The notes beneath the pieces were generated by a model. The model was not told the origin of the DNA. It saw nothing but the letters and a program-made list of their open reading frames with translations, and made no database searches. A DNA stretch of 64,000 nt, taken from contig NZ_KV917374.1 of assembly GCF_002019645.1 (NCBI RefSeq), positions 582,856 through 646,855 of the forward strand, in the 5' to 3' direction. The translations under genes and the position numbers were made by a program. This DNA is from Litchfieldia alkalitelluris. Lineage in GTDB: Bacteria; Bacillota; Bacilli; Bacillales; Bacillaceae_L. Positions 24,416 through 32,928 of this stretch are shown one piece after another. Position 1 is the first letter of the stretch, and each line of letters begins with the position of its first letter.

Positions 24416-24571
24416 ATGGGCTTTTTCTCAAATTTATTCAAATCAGAATGCTTCATATGCAAAAAAAAGAAAAACAATATGACTTCATATTTAAATGATC
24501 AGGACGAAAAAATCAAGGTTTGTCTACATTGTAGAGAATACGCTGAGCGTCGTGCTCTTCGCAAAATATAA
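24416..24571 (+). CDS. small CxxC...CxxC protein, probably zinc-binding
   Basis: 51 residues, too short for most annotation cut-offs. GAGGAGG lies nine bases before ATG 24416. The protein has two cysteine pairs, CFIC and CLHC, 21 residues apart and flanked by lysines, the layout of a small zinc ribbon or treble clef. The N-terminus MGFFSNLFKS is amphipathic. Monocistronic, between murAA and spoIID. Function unknown. Confidence 0.75.
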   Translation: MGFFSNLFKSECFICKKKKNNMTSYLNDQDEKIKVCLHCREYAERRALRKI

Positions 24572-24592
24572 TTTTTTATAAAGGGAAACTTG

Positions 24593-24621
24593 TCATAAAT
24601 GCTTGTCCGACTCCATATGAT
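24593..24621 (+). promoter_or_regulatory. candidate sigma-E promoter of spoIID
   Basis: TCATAAA at 24593-24599 and CATATGAT at 24614-24621, separated by 14 bp, fit the sigma-E pattern (ATA-rich -35, CATA -10). SpoIID is known to be sigma-E dependent in B. subtilis. Start expected near 24628. Confidence 0.6.
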
Positions 24622-24708
24622 TGAATAAGTGTATTACACAGATGAAAAGTCCGTTCTTAAAGCATCGACGTGTACTCACTGAAAAATGATGATGGAGGCT
24701 CGGTGTTC

Positions 24709-25731
24709 ATGAAATCTTCTCTCAAACCAATCGTAGTAATATTTTCTATTCTTTTCATTGTTACTCTCGTCATTCCTACAGTCGTGGTATTTCCATTCTC
24801 TAAAGAAGCAGATGGAAAACTAACAGAAGAGCTCCAAACAAATCCAAGTGAAACACAAATCGCATCAGAGTCGAGTGTTGAAGTAGCTGTTCATCGCTCT
24901 AGCATAGATGAAATTGAAAATGTGCCGCTTGAAGAGTACGTGATTGGTGTCCTAGCATCTGAAATGCCAGCTAATTTTGAAAGTGAAGCCTTAAAGGCTC
25001 AATCCTTGGCAGCTAGGACATACATTGTAAAACACATGCTGAGCGGTGAAAATATCAGTACTCCTGAGGGGGCTAATGTCTCCGATACCGTCATGCATCA
25101 AGTGTATCGAAATAAAGAAGAGCTAAAAGCTGAGTGGGGTAGTGATTATAAGAAAAATATCGAGAAAATCACACAGGCAGTCTATGCCACACAGGGTCAA
25201 ATCATTACATATGATGGAAAACCAATAGATGCACAATTCTTCTCAACAAGTAATGGTTATACAGAAAACTCTGAGGATGTGTGGCAAAGTGCCATTGAGT
25301 ATTTAAAGAGTGTTGAAAGTCCATGGGATAAATCGTCAAAGGAATTTCACGAGCAAACGGTTATTTCTGTTTCTGATTTCGAGAAAAACTTAGGGGTAAG
25401 TATTGGAAATGCCAGTAAGATTGGAAAAATTTTAGAAAGAACAAAATCGAACCGAATAGCCAAGGTAGCTATTGGTGGCAAAGAGTTTACTGGAACAGAA
25501 GTGCGGACAGCTCTTAAGTTAAGATCAACAGACTTTACTTTAAAGCGAGAAGGAAACCAAATCGTTGTGACAACAAAAGGCTATGGACATGGTGTGGGGA
25601 TGAGCCAATACGGTGCCAATGGAATGGCAAAAGAAGGTCACAATTATAAAGACATTATTGCGTATTATTATAAGGGTGTGGATGTTACTTCCGCAGACAG
25701 CTTCCTTACACAAATAACGGCGAAAAAATAA
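24709..25731 (+). CDS. spoIID: stage II sporulation protein D
   Basis: 340 residues with one N-terminal membrane anchor (about residues 6-26) and a large SpoIID/LytB domain outside. SpoIID is a lytic transglycosylase of the mother cell that, with SpoIIP and SpoIIM, thins septal peptidoglycan to drive engulfment. The catalytic glutamate is in VLASEMPANFESEALKAQ; the C-terminal GYGHGVGMSQYGANGMA motif is typical. ATG 24709 is preceded by GGAGG ten bases upstream, and a sigma-E-type promoter lies at 24593-24621. Terminator at 25767. Confidence 0.96.
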   Translation: MKSSLKPIVVIFSILFIVTLVIPTVVVFPFSKEADGKLTEELQTNPSETQIASESSVEVAVHRSSIDEIENVPLEEYVIGVLASEMPANFESEALKAQSLAARTYIVKHMLSGENISTPEGANVSDTVMHQVYRNKEELKAEWGSDYKKNIEKITQAVYATQGQIITYDGKPIDAQFFSTSNGYTENSEDVWQSAIEYLKSVESPWDKSSKEFHEQTVISVSDFEKNLGVSIGNASKIGKILERTKSNRIAKVAIGGKEFTGTEVRTALKLRSTDFTLKREGNQIVVTTKGYGHGVGMSQYGANGMAKEGHNYKDIIAYYYKGVDVTSADSFLTQITAKK

Positions 25732-25766
25732 TGAAATGAAATTGGTGAGAACTAACAGAACAGTTG

Positions 25767-25811
25767 TATACCCTAATGAGTGGGATTTTTCCAGCTTGTT
25801 AGGGTATTTTT
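25767..25811 (+). terminator. terminator of spoIID
   Basis: TACCCTAA (25769-25776) and TTAGGGTA (25799-25806) arms followed by TTTTTG. Confidence 0.85.
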
Positions 25812-25899
25812 GTTTTCTTTGAAGGATTAGATATAGAGGTTTAGACAGCTTTGAGGGGGAAAAGGTAGAGGTTCAAACCGCTTTGACCGGGAAAAAGAA

Positions 25900-26880
25900 A
25901 AGAGTCGTGGTAAACCCCACCGACCGACAAGGACTTCATCCAAAGTTGGGAAGAGAGCAGAGCCCTTTTTTGCGAGGTCATTTGGCATTGGAGCTAGATT
26001 GTGGGTGCTAGGTCGATAAAATGTGGAAAGTCGCGGATAAAATGCTGAAAGTCGTGGATAAAAGATCAAAAGTCGTGGATAAAAAGTCAGTTATGATCGA
26101 TAAAATACCAAAAGTTGTGGATAACCCCACCAACAAGGACTTCATTATCCAAAGTTGGGGAGAGAACAGAGCCTTTTTTTGCGAGGTAATTTGGTGTTGG
26201 AGCTAGCTAGATTGTGGGTGCTAGGTCGATAAAATGTGGAAAGTCGCGGATAAAATGCTTAAAGTCGTGGATAAAAGATCAAAAGTCGTGGATAAAAAGT
26301 CAGTTATGATCGATAAAATACCAAAAGTTGTGGATAACCCCACCGACAAGGACTTCATTATCCAAAGTTGGGGAGAGAACAGAGCCCTTTTTTGCGAGGT
26401 AATTTGGTGTTGTAGCTAGATTGTGGGTGCGTGGTCGATAAAATGTGGAAAGTCGCGGATAAAATGCTGAAAGTCGTGGATAAAAGATCAAAAGTCGTGG
26501 ATAAAAAGTCAGTTGTGATCGATAAAATACCAAAAGTTGTGGATAAACCCCACCAACAAGGACTTCATTATCCAAAGTTGGGAAGAGAACAGAGCCCTTT
26601 TTTGCGAGGTCATTTGGTATTGAAGCTAGCTAGATTGTGGGTGCGAGGTCGATAAAATGTGGAAAGTCGCGGATAAAATGCTGAAAGTCGTGGATAAAAG
26701 ATCAAAAGTCGTGGATAAAAAGTCAGTTGTGATCGATAAAATTCCAAAAGTTGTGGATAAACCCCACCGACAAGGACTTCATTATCCAAAGTTGGGGAGA
26801 GAACAGAGCCCTTTTTTGCGAGGTCATTTGGTATTGGAGTTAGATTGTAGGTGCGAAGTCGATAAAAGTCGTGGAATAAT
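25900..26880. repeat. tandem repeat array with DnaA-box-like words
   Basis: Four units of 209-214 bp (equivalent points at 26021, 26234, 26443 and 26657) follow a partial unit at 25900-26010. In each unit a word of the form AAAGTCGTGGATAAA repeats at exactly 21 bp (26027, 26048, 26069, 26090, 26111 in unit 1). The last word holds TGTGGATAA, the complement of the DnaA box TTATCCACA, at 26116, 26329, 26538 and 26752; the second and third words hold the one-mismatch CGTGGATAA. The rest of each unit is a conserved spacer ending in CAGAGCCCTTTTTTGCGAGG. Seven codons per word keep frames open, but they lack ribosome-binding sites. Confidence 0.92.
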
Positions 26881-26950
26881 AGAAATTCTGTCCGGAATTA
26901 GTTAAGGTTCAGACAGGTTGAGGAGGAAAAGCAGATCAGTTTCAGATCGC

Positions 26951-26980
26951 AAGGAGGTTTACGAAGCCCCTCCTTTTTTT
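26951..26980 (+). terminator. terminator after the tandem array
   Basis: AAGGAGG and CCTCCTT arms followed by seven Ts. No protein gene lies between spoIID and this point, so it suggests transcription across the array or insulation. Confidence 0.75.
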
Positions 26981-27081
26981 AATGGTGTGCGAAGCGAGTC
27001 GAAAAGGATGGTAGCACACTAGGAAATGCACGCAGATGCAAGGGAATATCATTAGAAAAAAATAACTCACCAAATCTCACC

Positions 27082-27112
27082 AAAACTTGGGGCATAAACC
27101 TCAAGTTTTTTA
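27082..27112 (+). terminator. second terminator before the GntR operon
   Basis: AAACTTGGGG and CCTCAAGTTT arms (one G-U pair) and a T-run. Confidence 0.75.
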
Positions 27113-27139
27113 TTTTGGAAAAAATCTCCTAGGAAGTAA

Positions 27140-27168
27140 TTGACATATTTTACAATAAGCTATATAGT
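27140..27168 (+). promoter_or_regulatory. sigma-A promoter of the GntR-ABC operon
   Basis: Perfect TTGACA at 27140-27145, a 17-bp spacer and TATAGT at 27163-27168. Start expected near 27175, inside the operator. Confidence 0.85.
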
Positions 27169-27187
27169 TAGTTACATAAGTAACTAA
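27168..27187 (+). promoter_or_regulatory. operator of the GntR-ABC operon
   Basis: Perfect inverted repeat TTAGTTAC - ATAA - GTAACTAA that overlaps the end of the -10 box and the start site. Position and symmetry suit autorepression by the dimeric GntR regulator encoded next. Confidence 0.75.
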
Positions 27188-27207
27188 CCACTTAGGTAGG
27201 TGACGTA

Positions 27208-27576
27208 ATGGATTCCAATTTAAAAGAAGATAAACCGATATTTCAACAAATTGCAGAGAAGGTAGAATCTAGTATTCTAGATGGTTCGATTCAAGAAGGA
27301 GATCGAGTGCCTTCAACAAATGAATTTGCTAAATATTATCAAATTAATCCAGCGACCGCAGCTAAAGGAATCAATCAGTTAGTCGACCAAGAAATACTCT
27401 ACAAAAAGAGAGGGATTGGCATGTTTGTAGCTGAAGGAGCAAGAAAAATCATCCTACAGAAACGAAAGAAAGATTTTTATGAGGATTATATTGTGCCTTT
27501 AAAACTAGAGGCTGAGAAGCTGGGGATTACAGTGAAGGAATTATCAAGTTTAATCACAGAGGAGGATGGAAGATGA
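27208..27576 (+). CDS. GntR-family transcriptional regulator, YtrA subfamily
   Basis: 122 residues: an N-terminal winged helix-turn-helix (KPIFQQIAEKVESSILDGSI ... PSTNEFAKYYQINPATAAKG) and only a short helical tail of about 45 residues. This is the YtrA type, which lacks the large effector domain of other GntR proteins and controls adjacent ABC exporters in response to cell-wall stress or antibiotics. The promoter and palindromic operator lie directly upstream. Overlaps the ABC gene by four bases (ATGA). Confidence 0.9.
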   Translation: MDSNLKEDKPIFQQIAEKVESSILDGSIQEGDRVPSTNEFAKYYQINPATAAKGINQLVDQEILYKKRGIGMFVAEGARKIILQKRKKDFYEDYIVPLKLEAEKLGITVKELSSLITEEDGR

Positions 27577-28373
27577 ATATTCAAATTTCGAATGTGACGA
27601 AAAAATTTGGAGCAAATACAGCGCTCAACAATTTACAATTAACATTGGAAGAAAATAAAATTTACGGACTCCTCGGAAGAAATGGAGCCGGGAAAACCAC
27701 TTTAATGCAGCTAGTTGCTGGGCATCACTTGCCAACAGCGGGGGAAGTAAAGGTTCAAGGTAAAAATCCATTTAATAATCGAAATGTTCTTAAAGATATA
27801 TGCTTTATAAATGAAAGCAACAATTTTAAAAAACGATTAAAAATTAAAGAGGTATTAAAGCTTGCATCTTTATTTTATCCAAACTGGTCTGAGGAAACGG
27901 TGACGAGATTGCTTCCGGTGTTTAAATTAGATCTGAAAATGAATACAAAGGGTCTTTCTAAAGGGATGGAATCAGCGCTCGGTATTATTATAGGTCTCGC
28001 AAGCCGTGCAAAGTTAACGATATTCGATGAACCATATATTGGGCTGGATGCGTCAGCAAGATATAAATTCTATGATATTTTGCTAGAGGAATATGAGGAG
28101 TATCCAAGGACATTTATTTTATCAACCCATTTAATTGATGAGGTCAGTAATTTGTTTGAGGAAGTGATTCTCAGGAGAGAGGGAGAATTATTACTTCATC
28201 AAACAACCGATGAAATGATTGGAAAAAGTTTAATGATAAGTGGTAAAAAAAATGTGGTAGATTCTTTTGTGATAGGGAAACAAGTGATCCATGAATCAAC
28301 GCTTGCAGGAAGCAAGACGGTTATGTTGTATGGTGAAATGTATGATTTAAAGAAGCAAAGAGCTTGGGTCTAG
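27573..28373 (+). CDS. ABC transporter ATP-binding protein (C-terminus frameshifted)
   Basis: 266 residues as read. Walker A GRNGAGKT near residue 38 and Walker B LTIFDEP are intact; the ABC signature is the degenerate LSKGMESALG, as in YtrB/BcrA-type exporters. The frame stops at 28371, but the next frame (from CTA at 28370) continues for about 24 residues with a family-like ending (NIQQLMVHLTEEQGG) and stops at 28447, overlapping the permease start. A one-base loss in GGGTC at 28365-28370 would explain this. The native protein was probably about 291 residues. Truncation of the tail may be tolerated. Confidence 0.88.
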   Translation: MNIQISNVTKKFGANTALNNLQLTLEENKIYGLLGRNGAGKTTLMQLVAGHHLPTAGEVKVQGKNPFNNRNVLKDICFINESNNFKKRLKIKEVLKLASLFYPNWSEETVTRLLPVFKLDLKMNTKGLSKGMESALGIIIGLASRAKLTIFDEPYIGLDASARYKFYDILLEEYEEYPRTFILSTHLIDEVSNLFEEVILRREGELLLHQTTDEMIGKSLMISGKKNVVDSFVIGKQVIHESTLAGSKTVMLYGEMYDLKKQRAWV

Positions 28374-28439
28374 AAGTAGAAAGATGTAATATCCAGCAGT
28401 TGATGGTCCATCTAACAGAGGAACAAGGGGGAAGAGCTT

Positions 28440-29144
28440 ATGTCTAGAGAGATGAAAGCAATCTTATGTTACCTAGCATATGATTTAAGATTTAGTTTAA
28501 AAGTCTTTTGGTCGATTTTATTTACGACAGTTCTGGCAATCTTTTTTATTGCTCTATCGTTTGATGATACAGTCATCAATTATTCTACAGGTGCGGCAAT
28601 CTATATCTTTTGTGCCATTTCAGGGTTCTTGCTAACAAAAGAGACATTTCCGTATTGTGTAAAATTAGGAACGACTAGAAGCACATATGTAATTGGAGCT
28701 TTACTATTTAATGTGTTGCTAGCGTTTTTTATGTCATTTATTCACGTATTGACACTGATATTATTCCGAGGGCTAATAAAGTTAACGAATACTGAAAATG
28801 TATCTATCTTTCTAACAATAGAAAACGCTACTTTCCTTTCTACAATGAGTGAGCAGCTATTAATGGACACAGTGATTTGTTTTCTTTTAATATCAATAGG
28901 TTTTTTACTAAGTTCGATCTTTTATCGCTTAGGTTTAGTTGGCGGATTCACAGGTGTTACGATTATTGGTTTGATCATTATTTTACCATGGGCTAGAGAA
29001 TGGGTAATTGAGACATTATTTAATATTGCAACACATAGTTTTAGCTTAAATTATCTATCATTCTTATTATTGGGATTAATAGCGATCATTCCGACGTGGC
29101 TTTTATTACGGAATGCTTCTACGACTCCTGGGGTTACACGCTAA
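28440..29144 (+). CDS. ABC transporter permease of the GntR operon
   Basis: 234 residues with six predicted membrane helices (starts near residues 20, 45, 80, 130, 165 and 200). No named family signature could be seen beyond an ABC-2-like topology, but its place directly after the ATPase identifies it as the partner. AAGGGGGAAGAG precedes ATG 28440. The substrate is unknown; related GntR/ABC operons handle antimicrobial peptides. Confidence 0.8.
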   Translation: MSREMKAILCYLAYDLRFSLKVFWSILFTTVLAIFFIALSFDDTVINYSTGAAIYIFCAISGFLLTKETFPYCVKLGTTRSTYVIGALLFNVLLAFFMSFIHVLTLILFRGLIKLTNTENVSIFLTIENATFLSTMSEQLLMDTVICFLLISIGFLLSSIFYRLGLVGGFTGVTIIGLIIILPWAREWVIETLFNIATHSFSLNYLSFLLLGLIAIIPTWLLLRNASTTPGVTR

Positions 29145-29159
29145 AGATACAGAAGGATT

Positions 29160-29302
29160 AAAATAATTTAGGTAGCGGAGTATCATTCGCTTCTAACGTG
29201 GCAGACGGGGGTCCTCCAAGGCGCAAGTTATGGTGGGTCTCCTGTGATTACTATTAACCCACATGAGGCGAGTGATTCTCCGTATTCTAACTTTATATGA
29301 GC
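29160..29302. repeat. dispersed hairpin element, copy 4 (degenerate)
   Basis: Outer arms GGTAGCGGAGTATCATTCGC and GGCGAGTGATTCTCCGTATTC pair with each other and resemble the family ends, but the core CTCCTGCGGG is mutated (GGGTCTCCTGTG remains). It occupies most of the gap between the ABC operon and spoIIQ. Confidence 0.6.
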
Positions 29303-29452
29303 TTGTTGTTCAATGTAAATCCAATTATACACAGCCTTTTTTTAAAAGAATGAATAATTCTTATACGTTTGTCGAAAAATAATCTAAAAAAGTTTTTAAG
29401 CAATGTATATAATCTCTCATATCTGTTCAGAATGATTGCTGAGGTGATAATT

Positions 29453-30358
29453 ATGAGAGAGGAAGAAAACAAACGTACTTCTCCGAAAAAATCAAATGTT
29501 CAAACATTCTTTAAAAAGCGTTGGGTATTTCCAGCAATCTACTTAGTAGCAGCAGCAATCATTTTAACAACTGTTTTATGGTTCCAAGGAAACAATGATC
29601 TTGCAGAGGATTTAAATTATGATAATGACAAGAATCCGCAAGATGTTTCCCAAAATGAACCAGACAGTGTAGTGGTTAATCGTCCTGCTGAAAACTTCGT
29701 AATGCCTGTATTAAATGAAGATGTTGTAGAAGTTTCAAAGAAATTCTATAATGTCGACGGTACAGAAGAAGAGCAAGAAGCAGCTCTTGTATTCTACGAT
29801 AATACGTACACAGAAAACAAGGGTATCGACATTGTTGCAAAAGACGGTAGTGTTTTTGATGTGACAGCATCATTAGGTGGAACTGTTACAAGATCTGAGA
29901 AAGATTCAACTCTAGGTCATATTGTTGAAATTGAGCATGCTGAAGGTGTTGTTACTGTATATCAATCATTATCAGATGTTCAAGTAAGTCAAGGTGATGT
30001 AGTGGATCAAGGTCAAGTAATTGCTAAATCTGGTAAAAATCTATTAAACAAAGAAGCTGGATCGCATGTTCACTTTGAAATTCGTAACAATGGTTTAGCT
30101 GTAAATCCAGAGGATTTCTTCGGTAAGCCAATGACTTCTTTAGAAGAAGCTCAAAAAGAAGAAGAGCCGGCAGCTGATGAAGAAGAACCTGCTATGGATA
30201 AAGAAGAGCCAGCAGCAGATGAAGAAGAACCTGCTGCAGGTGAAGAAGGCACAGACGAAGAAGCTCCTGCTGATGAGGAAGGTTCTGAAGAAGGATCTGA
30301 AGAAGGTGCTGACTCAGAAACTTCAGAAGAAGCAACGATTGGCATGGCTAGAGCTTAA
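29453..30358 (+). CDS. spoIIQ: stage II sporulation protein Q
   Basis: 301 residues: a basic cytoplasmic start, one membrane helix (about residues 24-44), a LytM/M23 domain (about 100-225) and a Glu/Pro/Ala-rich tail of about 65 residues. SpoIIQ is a forespore protein that pairs with SpoIIIAH to form the channel between forespore and mother cell. The first zinc ligand of LytM is replaced (NKGID where active enzymes have HxGxD), though HVHFEIR is kept, so it is probably catalytically dead, as in B. subtilis. ATG 29453 follows GAGGTGA. A weak sigma-F-like pair (GTATA at 29405, GTTCAGAAT at 29425) sits very close to the start. Confidence 0.93.
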   Translation: MREEENKRTSPKKSNVQTFFKKRWVFPAIYLVAAAIILTTVLWFQGNNDLAEDLNYDNDKNPQDVSQNEPDSVVVNRPAENFVMPVLNEDVVEVSKKFYNVDGTEEEQEAALVFYDNTYTENKGIDIVAKDGSVFDVTASLGGTVTRSEKDSTLGHIVEIEHAEGVVTVYQSLSDVQVSQGDVVDQGQVIAKSGKNLLNKEAGSHVHFEIRNNGLAVNPEDFFGKPMTSLEEAQKEEEPAADEEEPAMDKEEPAADEEEPAAGEEGTDEEAPADEEGSEEGSEEGADSETSEEATIGMARA

Positions 30359-30372
30359 TCATACATCAAAAG

Positions 30373-30411
30373 AAAAAACCGATTCTCTTAATAATGAGAG
30401 TCGGTTTTTTA
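30373..30411 (+). terminator. terminator between spoIIQ and the sensor kinase (convergent)
   Basis: AACCGATTCTC and GAGAGTCGGTT arms with A-run before and T-run after, so it can work in both directions for the convergent genes. Confidence 0.9.
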
Positions 30412-30428
30412 GTTTCGTTTCCTGTTTA

Positions 30429-32684
30429 TTAGGCGTATAGCATATTTGTATCATTTACCAATAAAGGTAAAGTGATTTCAACGGTCGTTCCAATATTAAC
30501 TTCACTATCAAAAGTAATCGAACCTTTATGGGCTTCAATAATTCGGTAGCTTACCATTAATCCAAGTCCTGTTCCTTTTTCCTTTAAGGTATAAAAAGGT
30601 TCACCAAGCTTTGGTAGGATTTCTTTCGGTATTCCGATCCCGTTATCCATAATTCTGATGACAATATCGTGTTGACGTTGTACAAGTTCAATCTTAAGGT
30701 TACCCCCATTAGGCATCGCTTCAAAAGCATTCTTAATTAAATTTATTAAAACTTGCTTTAGTTGGTTAGCATCACAATACACATTTGAATTAGTAGCCTT
30801 AAAATCTACCAATAAATCTACTTTGTGTAATAATGCCTGTGGGCTAGAGAATGAAACAACCTCGTTAATTAATTGTTCTAATTTATATGGTTGGTATTTG
30901 ACTGCTTGTGGTTTTGCGACAACCATAAATTCATTTGTAATCATTTCAATACGATCTAATTCACGTAACATAATATCAATATAAGGTTTATTCGAATGAT
31001 CCGCAGTGGATTCCAGGAGTTGAGTAAAGCCTTTTAATGCTGTTAATGGATTACGAATTTCATGAGCTAGCCCTGCAGCCAACTCCCCAACAACCGCTAG
31101 TTTCTCAGATTTTTGTAAAAGCTCTTCTGCTTTCTTTAATTTAGTAACATCTAAATTAGAACCAATTACCTCAACGACCACACCATCTCGCTTAACTGGT
31201 TTTAAAGTCCCGAAAAACGTTCGATTAAAAAGATTAATTTCATAGGAGGTTTCTGCTCCCTCCCATGCCTCATTTAGGTTACTAAAAAGGATAAGAGCAG
31301 TTGTAGCATCGACAAGATCAAATAAATCCCTACCTATTAAATCCTCTGGTTTTACTTTGAAAACTCTTAAAATCGCCCCATCACAAAGAGTGAGGATAAA
31401 CCGATCATTCTGTTTTCTGAATTTCATGATCAACCCTTGTTGAAGTCTAATCGTATCCTTTAAGTCTTGTTCAGCTTCCTGTATTCGTAATTCATCCTCA
31501 ATTTGTTTTGTCACATCTCTACTCATTAAACTGATATACATCATGTGTCCGTGTTCATTTTTAACAGGAAATAACGACATTTTTATATATTGTTTGTTTC
31601 CGTTCCTATTCAATTCTAAAACTTGAATATCCATTTCCTGCCTAGTACATATATTCTGAGTGAAGTCCTCTAGTATATGGGTATATTCAGGGACAATAGT
31701 CCTGAATTGCCGTCCGACTACATCATTTTTCGAAAGCTGAAATAACTGATAGAAAGCTTCATTTGCACGGAGAATGTGTTCTCTCGGGTCAAGAATTATC
31801 ATGCTATCAGGCGTATTAAGAAATACCGATTCAAGGATACCTTGTGTTTTTCGTAAATTCACCTCAGCTTCATATTTTTGCTGAAAAGAGAGTCGAAGTC
31901 TTGATAAGTAAAAGTACTTGAAAATAAAACCATAACCCATTGCCTTAGATAAATGAGCAAAAATGAGATTTATATCTTGTATTGCATTATATAAGGTAAT
32001 CATTAATTCACTAATAAAAAGGAAGCTAAAGGCAAGAACAAGGTCTAATTCGGAAGTGTTCTTGGTTTTTTGGTACTTTATTAGAACTGCTATGATTGTT
32101 AAAAGTAAAATGAGACTGATAGAATATTCAAGGTTATTTTTTAATACGGTAGGTCCAAGATCATTTAACAGAATGGGTAATTGATGTTCAAACTTGAAAA
32201 TTACGAACGAAATCAATCCCACATATAAAAATGTACCAAAAATAAACCATCCCCGTTTGACGACAGTAGAAGCCCGATCTTTAGAAAAAATGAGATATAA
32301 CAAGGTAAAAGCAGCTGTATATCTAGAGGTGATCCAGAACCATGTTGTTTTAGCATTAGAAGCTTCACCAAAGAAATATGGCATTCCAGGCAATGTGAAC
32401 GTATGCATTAAATCTAAAAATCCAACAGCAAAGAAGATGGATGGAATCCATAGATAATTAGTCGTTTTTGTATCATTATAAGCTTGCCACCCATAGGAGC
32501 TTATAGAAAAACAAGCAAAAATACTGAATAGCTCTAGTAATGTATGAAGGGTTGCTTGATTTAAACCATGGTAATAAGTATGTAGAGGTGTTTGATAGAT
32601 ATTAATTAATAAAATGGCGATACATGTGAGAAGTAGATAAATAACTACTTTTGATTCTTTTCTTTGGCGTTCAATAGGATCCAA
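30429..32684 (-). CDS. MASE3-PAS-PAS sensor histidine kinase
   Basis: 751 residues. Residues 1-265 hold about eight membrane helices with the MASE3 pattern (LDLMHTFTLPGMPYF). Two PAS domains follow (about 285-400 and 410-515), then HisKA with the phospho-accepting histidine in AGLAHEIRNPLTALKGF, and HATPase with the N box NLIKNAFEA, DNGIGIP and GTGLGL. No receiver domain and no cognate regulator gene adjoin it, which is typical of orphan phosphorelay kinases such as the sporulation kinases. TTG start at 32684 behind AGGTGA. Convergent with spoIIQ. A role in sporulation initiation is an inference. Confidence 0.9.
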   Translation of the reverse strand: MDPIERQRKESKVVIYLLLTCIAILLINIYQTPLHTYYHGLNQATLHTLLELFSIFACFSISSYGWQAYNDTKTTNYLWIPSIFFAVGFLDLMHTFTLPGMPYFFGEASNAKTTWFWITSRYTAAFTLLYLIFSKDRASTVVKRGWFIFGTFLYVGLISFVIFKFEHQLPILLNDLGPTVLKNNLEYSISLILLLTIIAVLIKYQKTKNTSELDLVLAFSFLFISELMITLYNAIQDINLIFAHLSKAMGYGFIFKYFYLSRLRLSFQQKYEAEVNLRKTQGILESVFLNTPDSMIILDPREHILRANEAFYQLFQLSKNDVVGRQFRTIVPEYTHILEDFTQNICTRQEMDIQVLELNRNGNKQYIKMSLFPVKNEHGHMMYISLMSRDVTKQIEDELRIQEAEQDLKDTIRLQQGLIMKFRKQNDRFILTLCDGAILRVFKVKPEDLIGRDLFDLVDATTALILFSNLNEAWEGAETSYEINLFNRTFFGTLKPVKRDGVVVEVIGSNLDVTKLKKAEELLQKSEKLAVVGELAAGLAHEIRNPLTALKGFTQLLESTADHSNKPYIDIMLRELDRIEMITNEFMVVAKPQAVKYQPYKLEQLINEVVSFSSPQALLHKVDLLVDFKATNSNVYCDANQLKQVLINLIKNAFEAMPNGGNLKIELVQRQHDIVIRIMDNGIGIPKEILPKLGEPFYTLKEKGTGLGLMVSYRIIEAHKGSITFDSEVNIGTTVEITLPLLVNDTNMLYA

Positions 32685-32928
32685 GGGGAGTTCACCTGCA
32701 ATTTAGTTAGTAGCTCATGATTTGAATTTCTGAAATTTAGGAATGAGCCCTGAGTTAGGCTTTTGGGTGTATCCAGCTCTAAAGAGGAGCTTTAAAAATA
32801 GGATATTTAACAATTTCGACACATGTGTTCTGAAACCTTTAGACCCTCTAAATTTTTTTTAAAACTTTTTGAACGATTCTTGAGAGTCATTCGTATTATC
32901 GGTGGAAGAAAAATAAAGGAGGCTAATT

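Noticed and set aside
26021..26905. Four similar KVVDK-rich reading frames in the tandem array
   Set aside because: No ribosome-binding site; the 21-bp step automatically keeps frames open. Kept only as an alternative hypothesis.
27573..29144. Toxin or phage-defence island next to the tandem array
   Set aside because: The genes are an ordinary GntR/ABC operon; no nuclease, methylase or phage gene is present.
30177..30440. Lys/Leu-rich 87-codon frame over the spoIIQ tail
   Set aside because: Alternative-frame reading of the GAAGAA-rich acidic tail.
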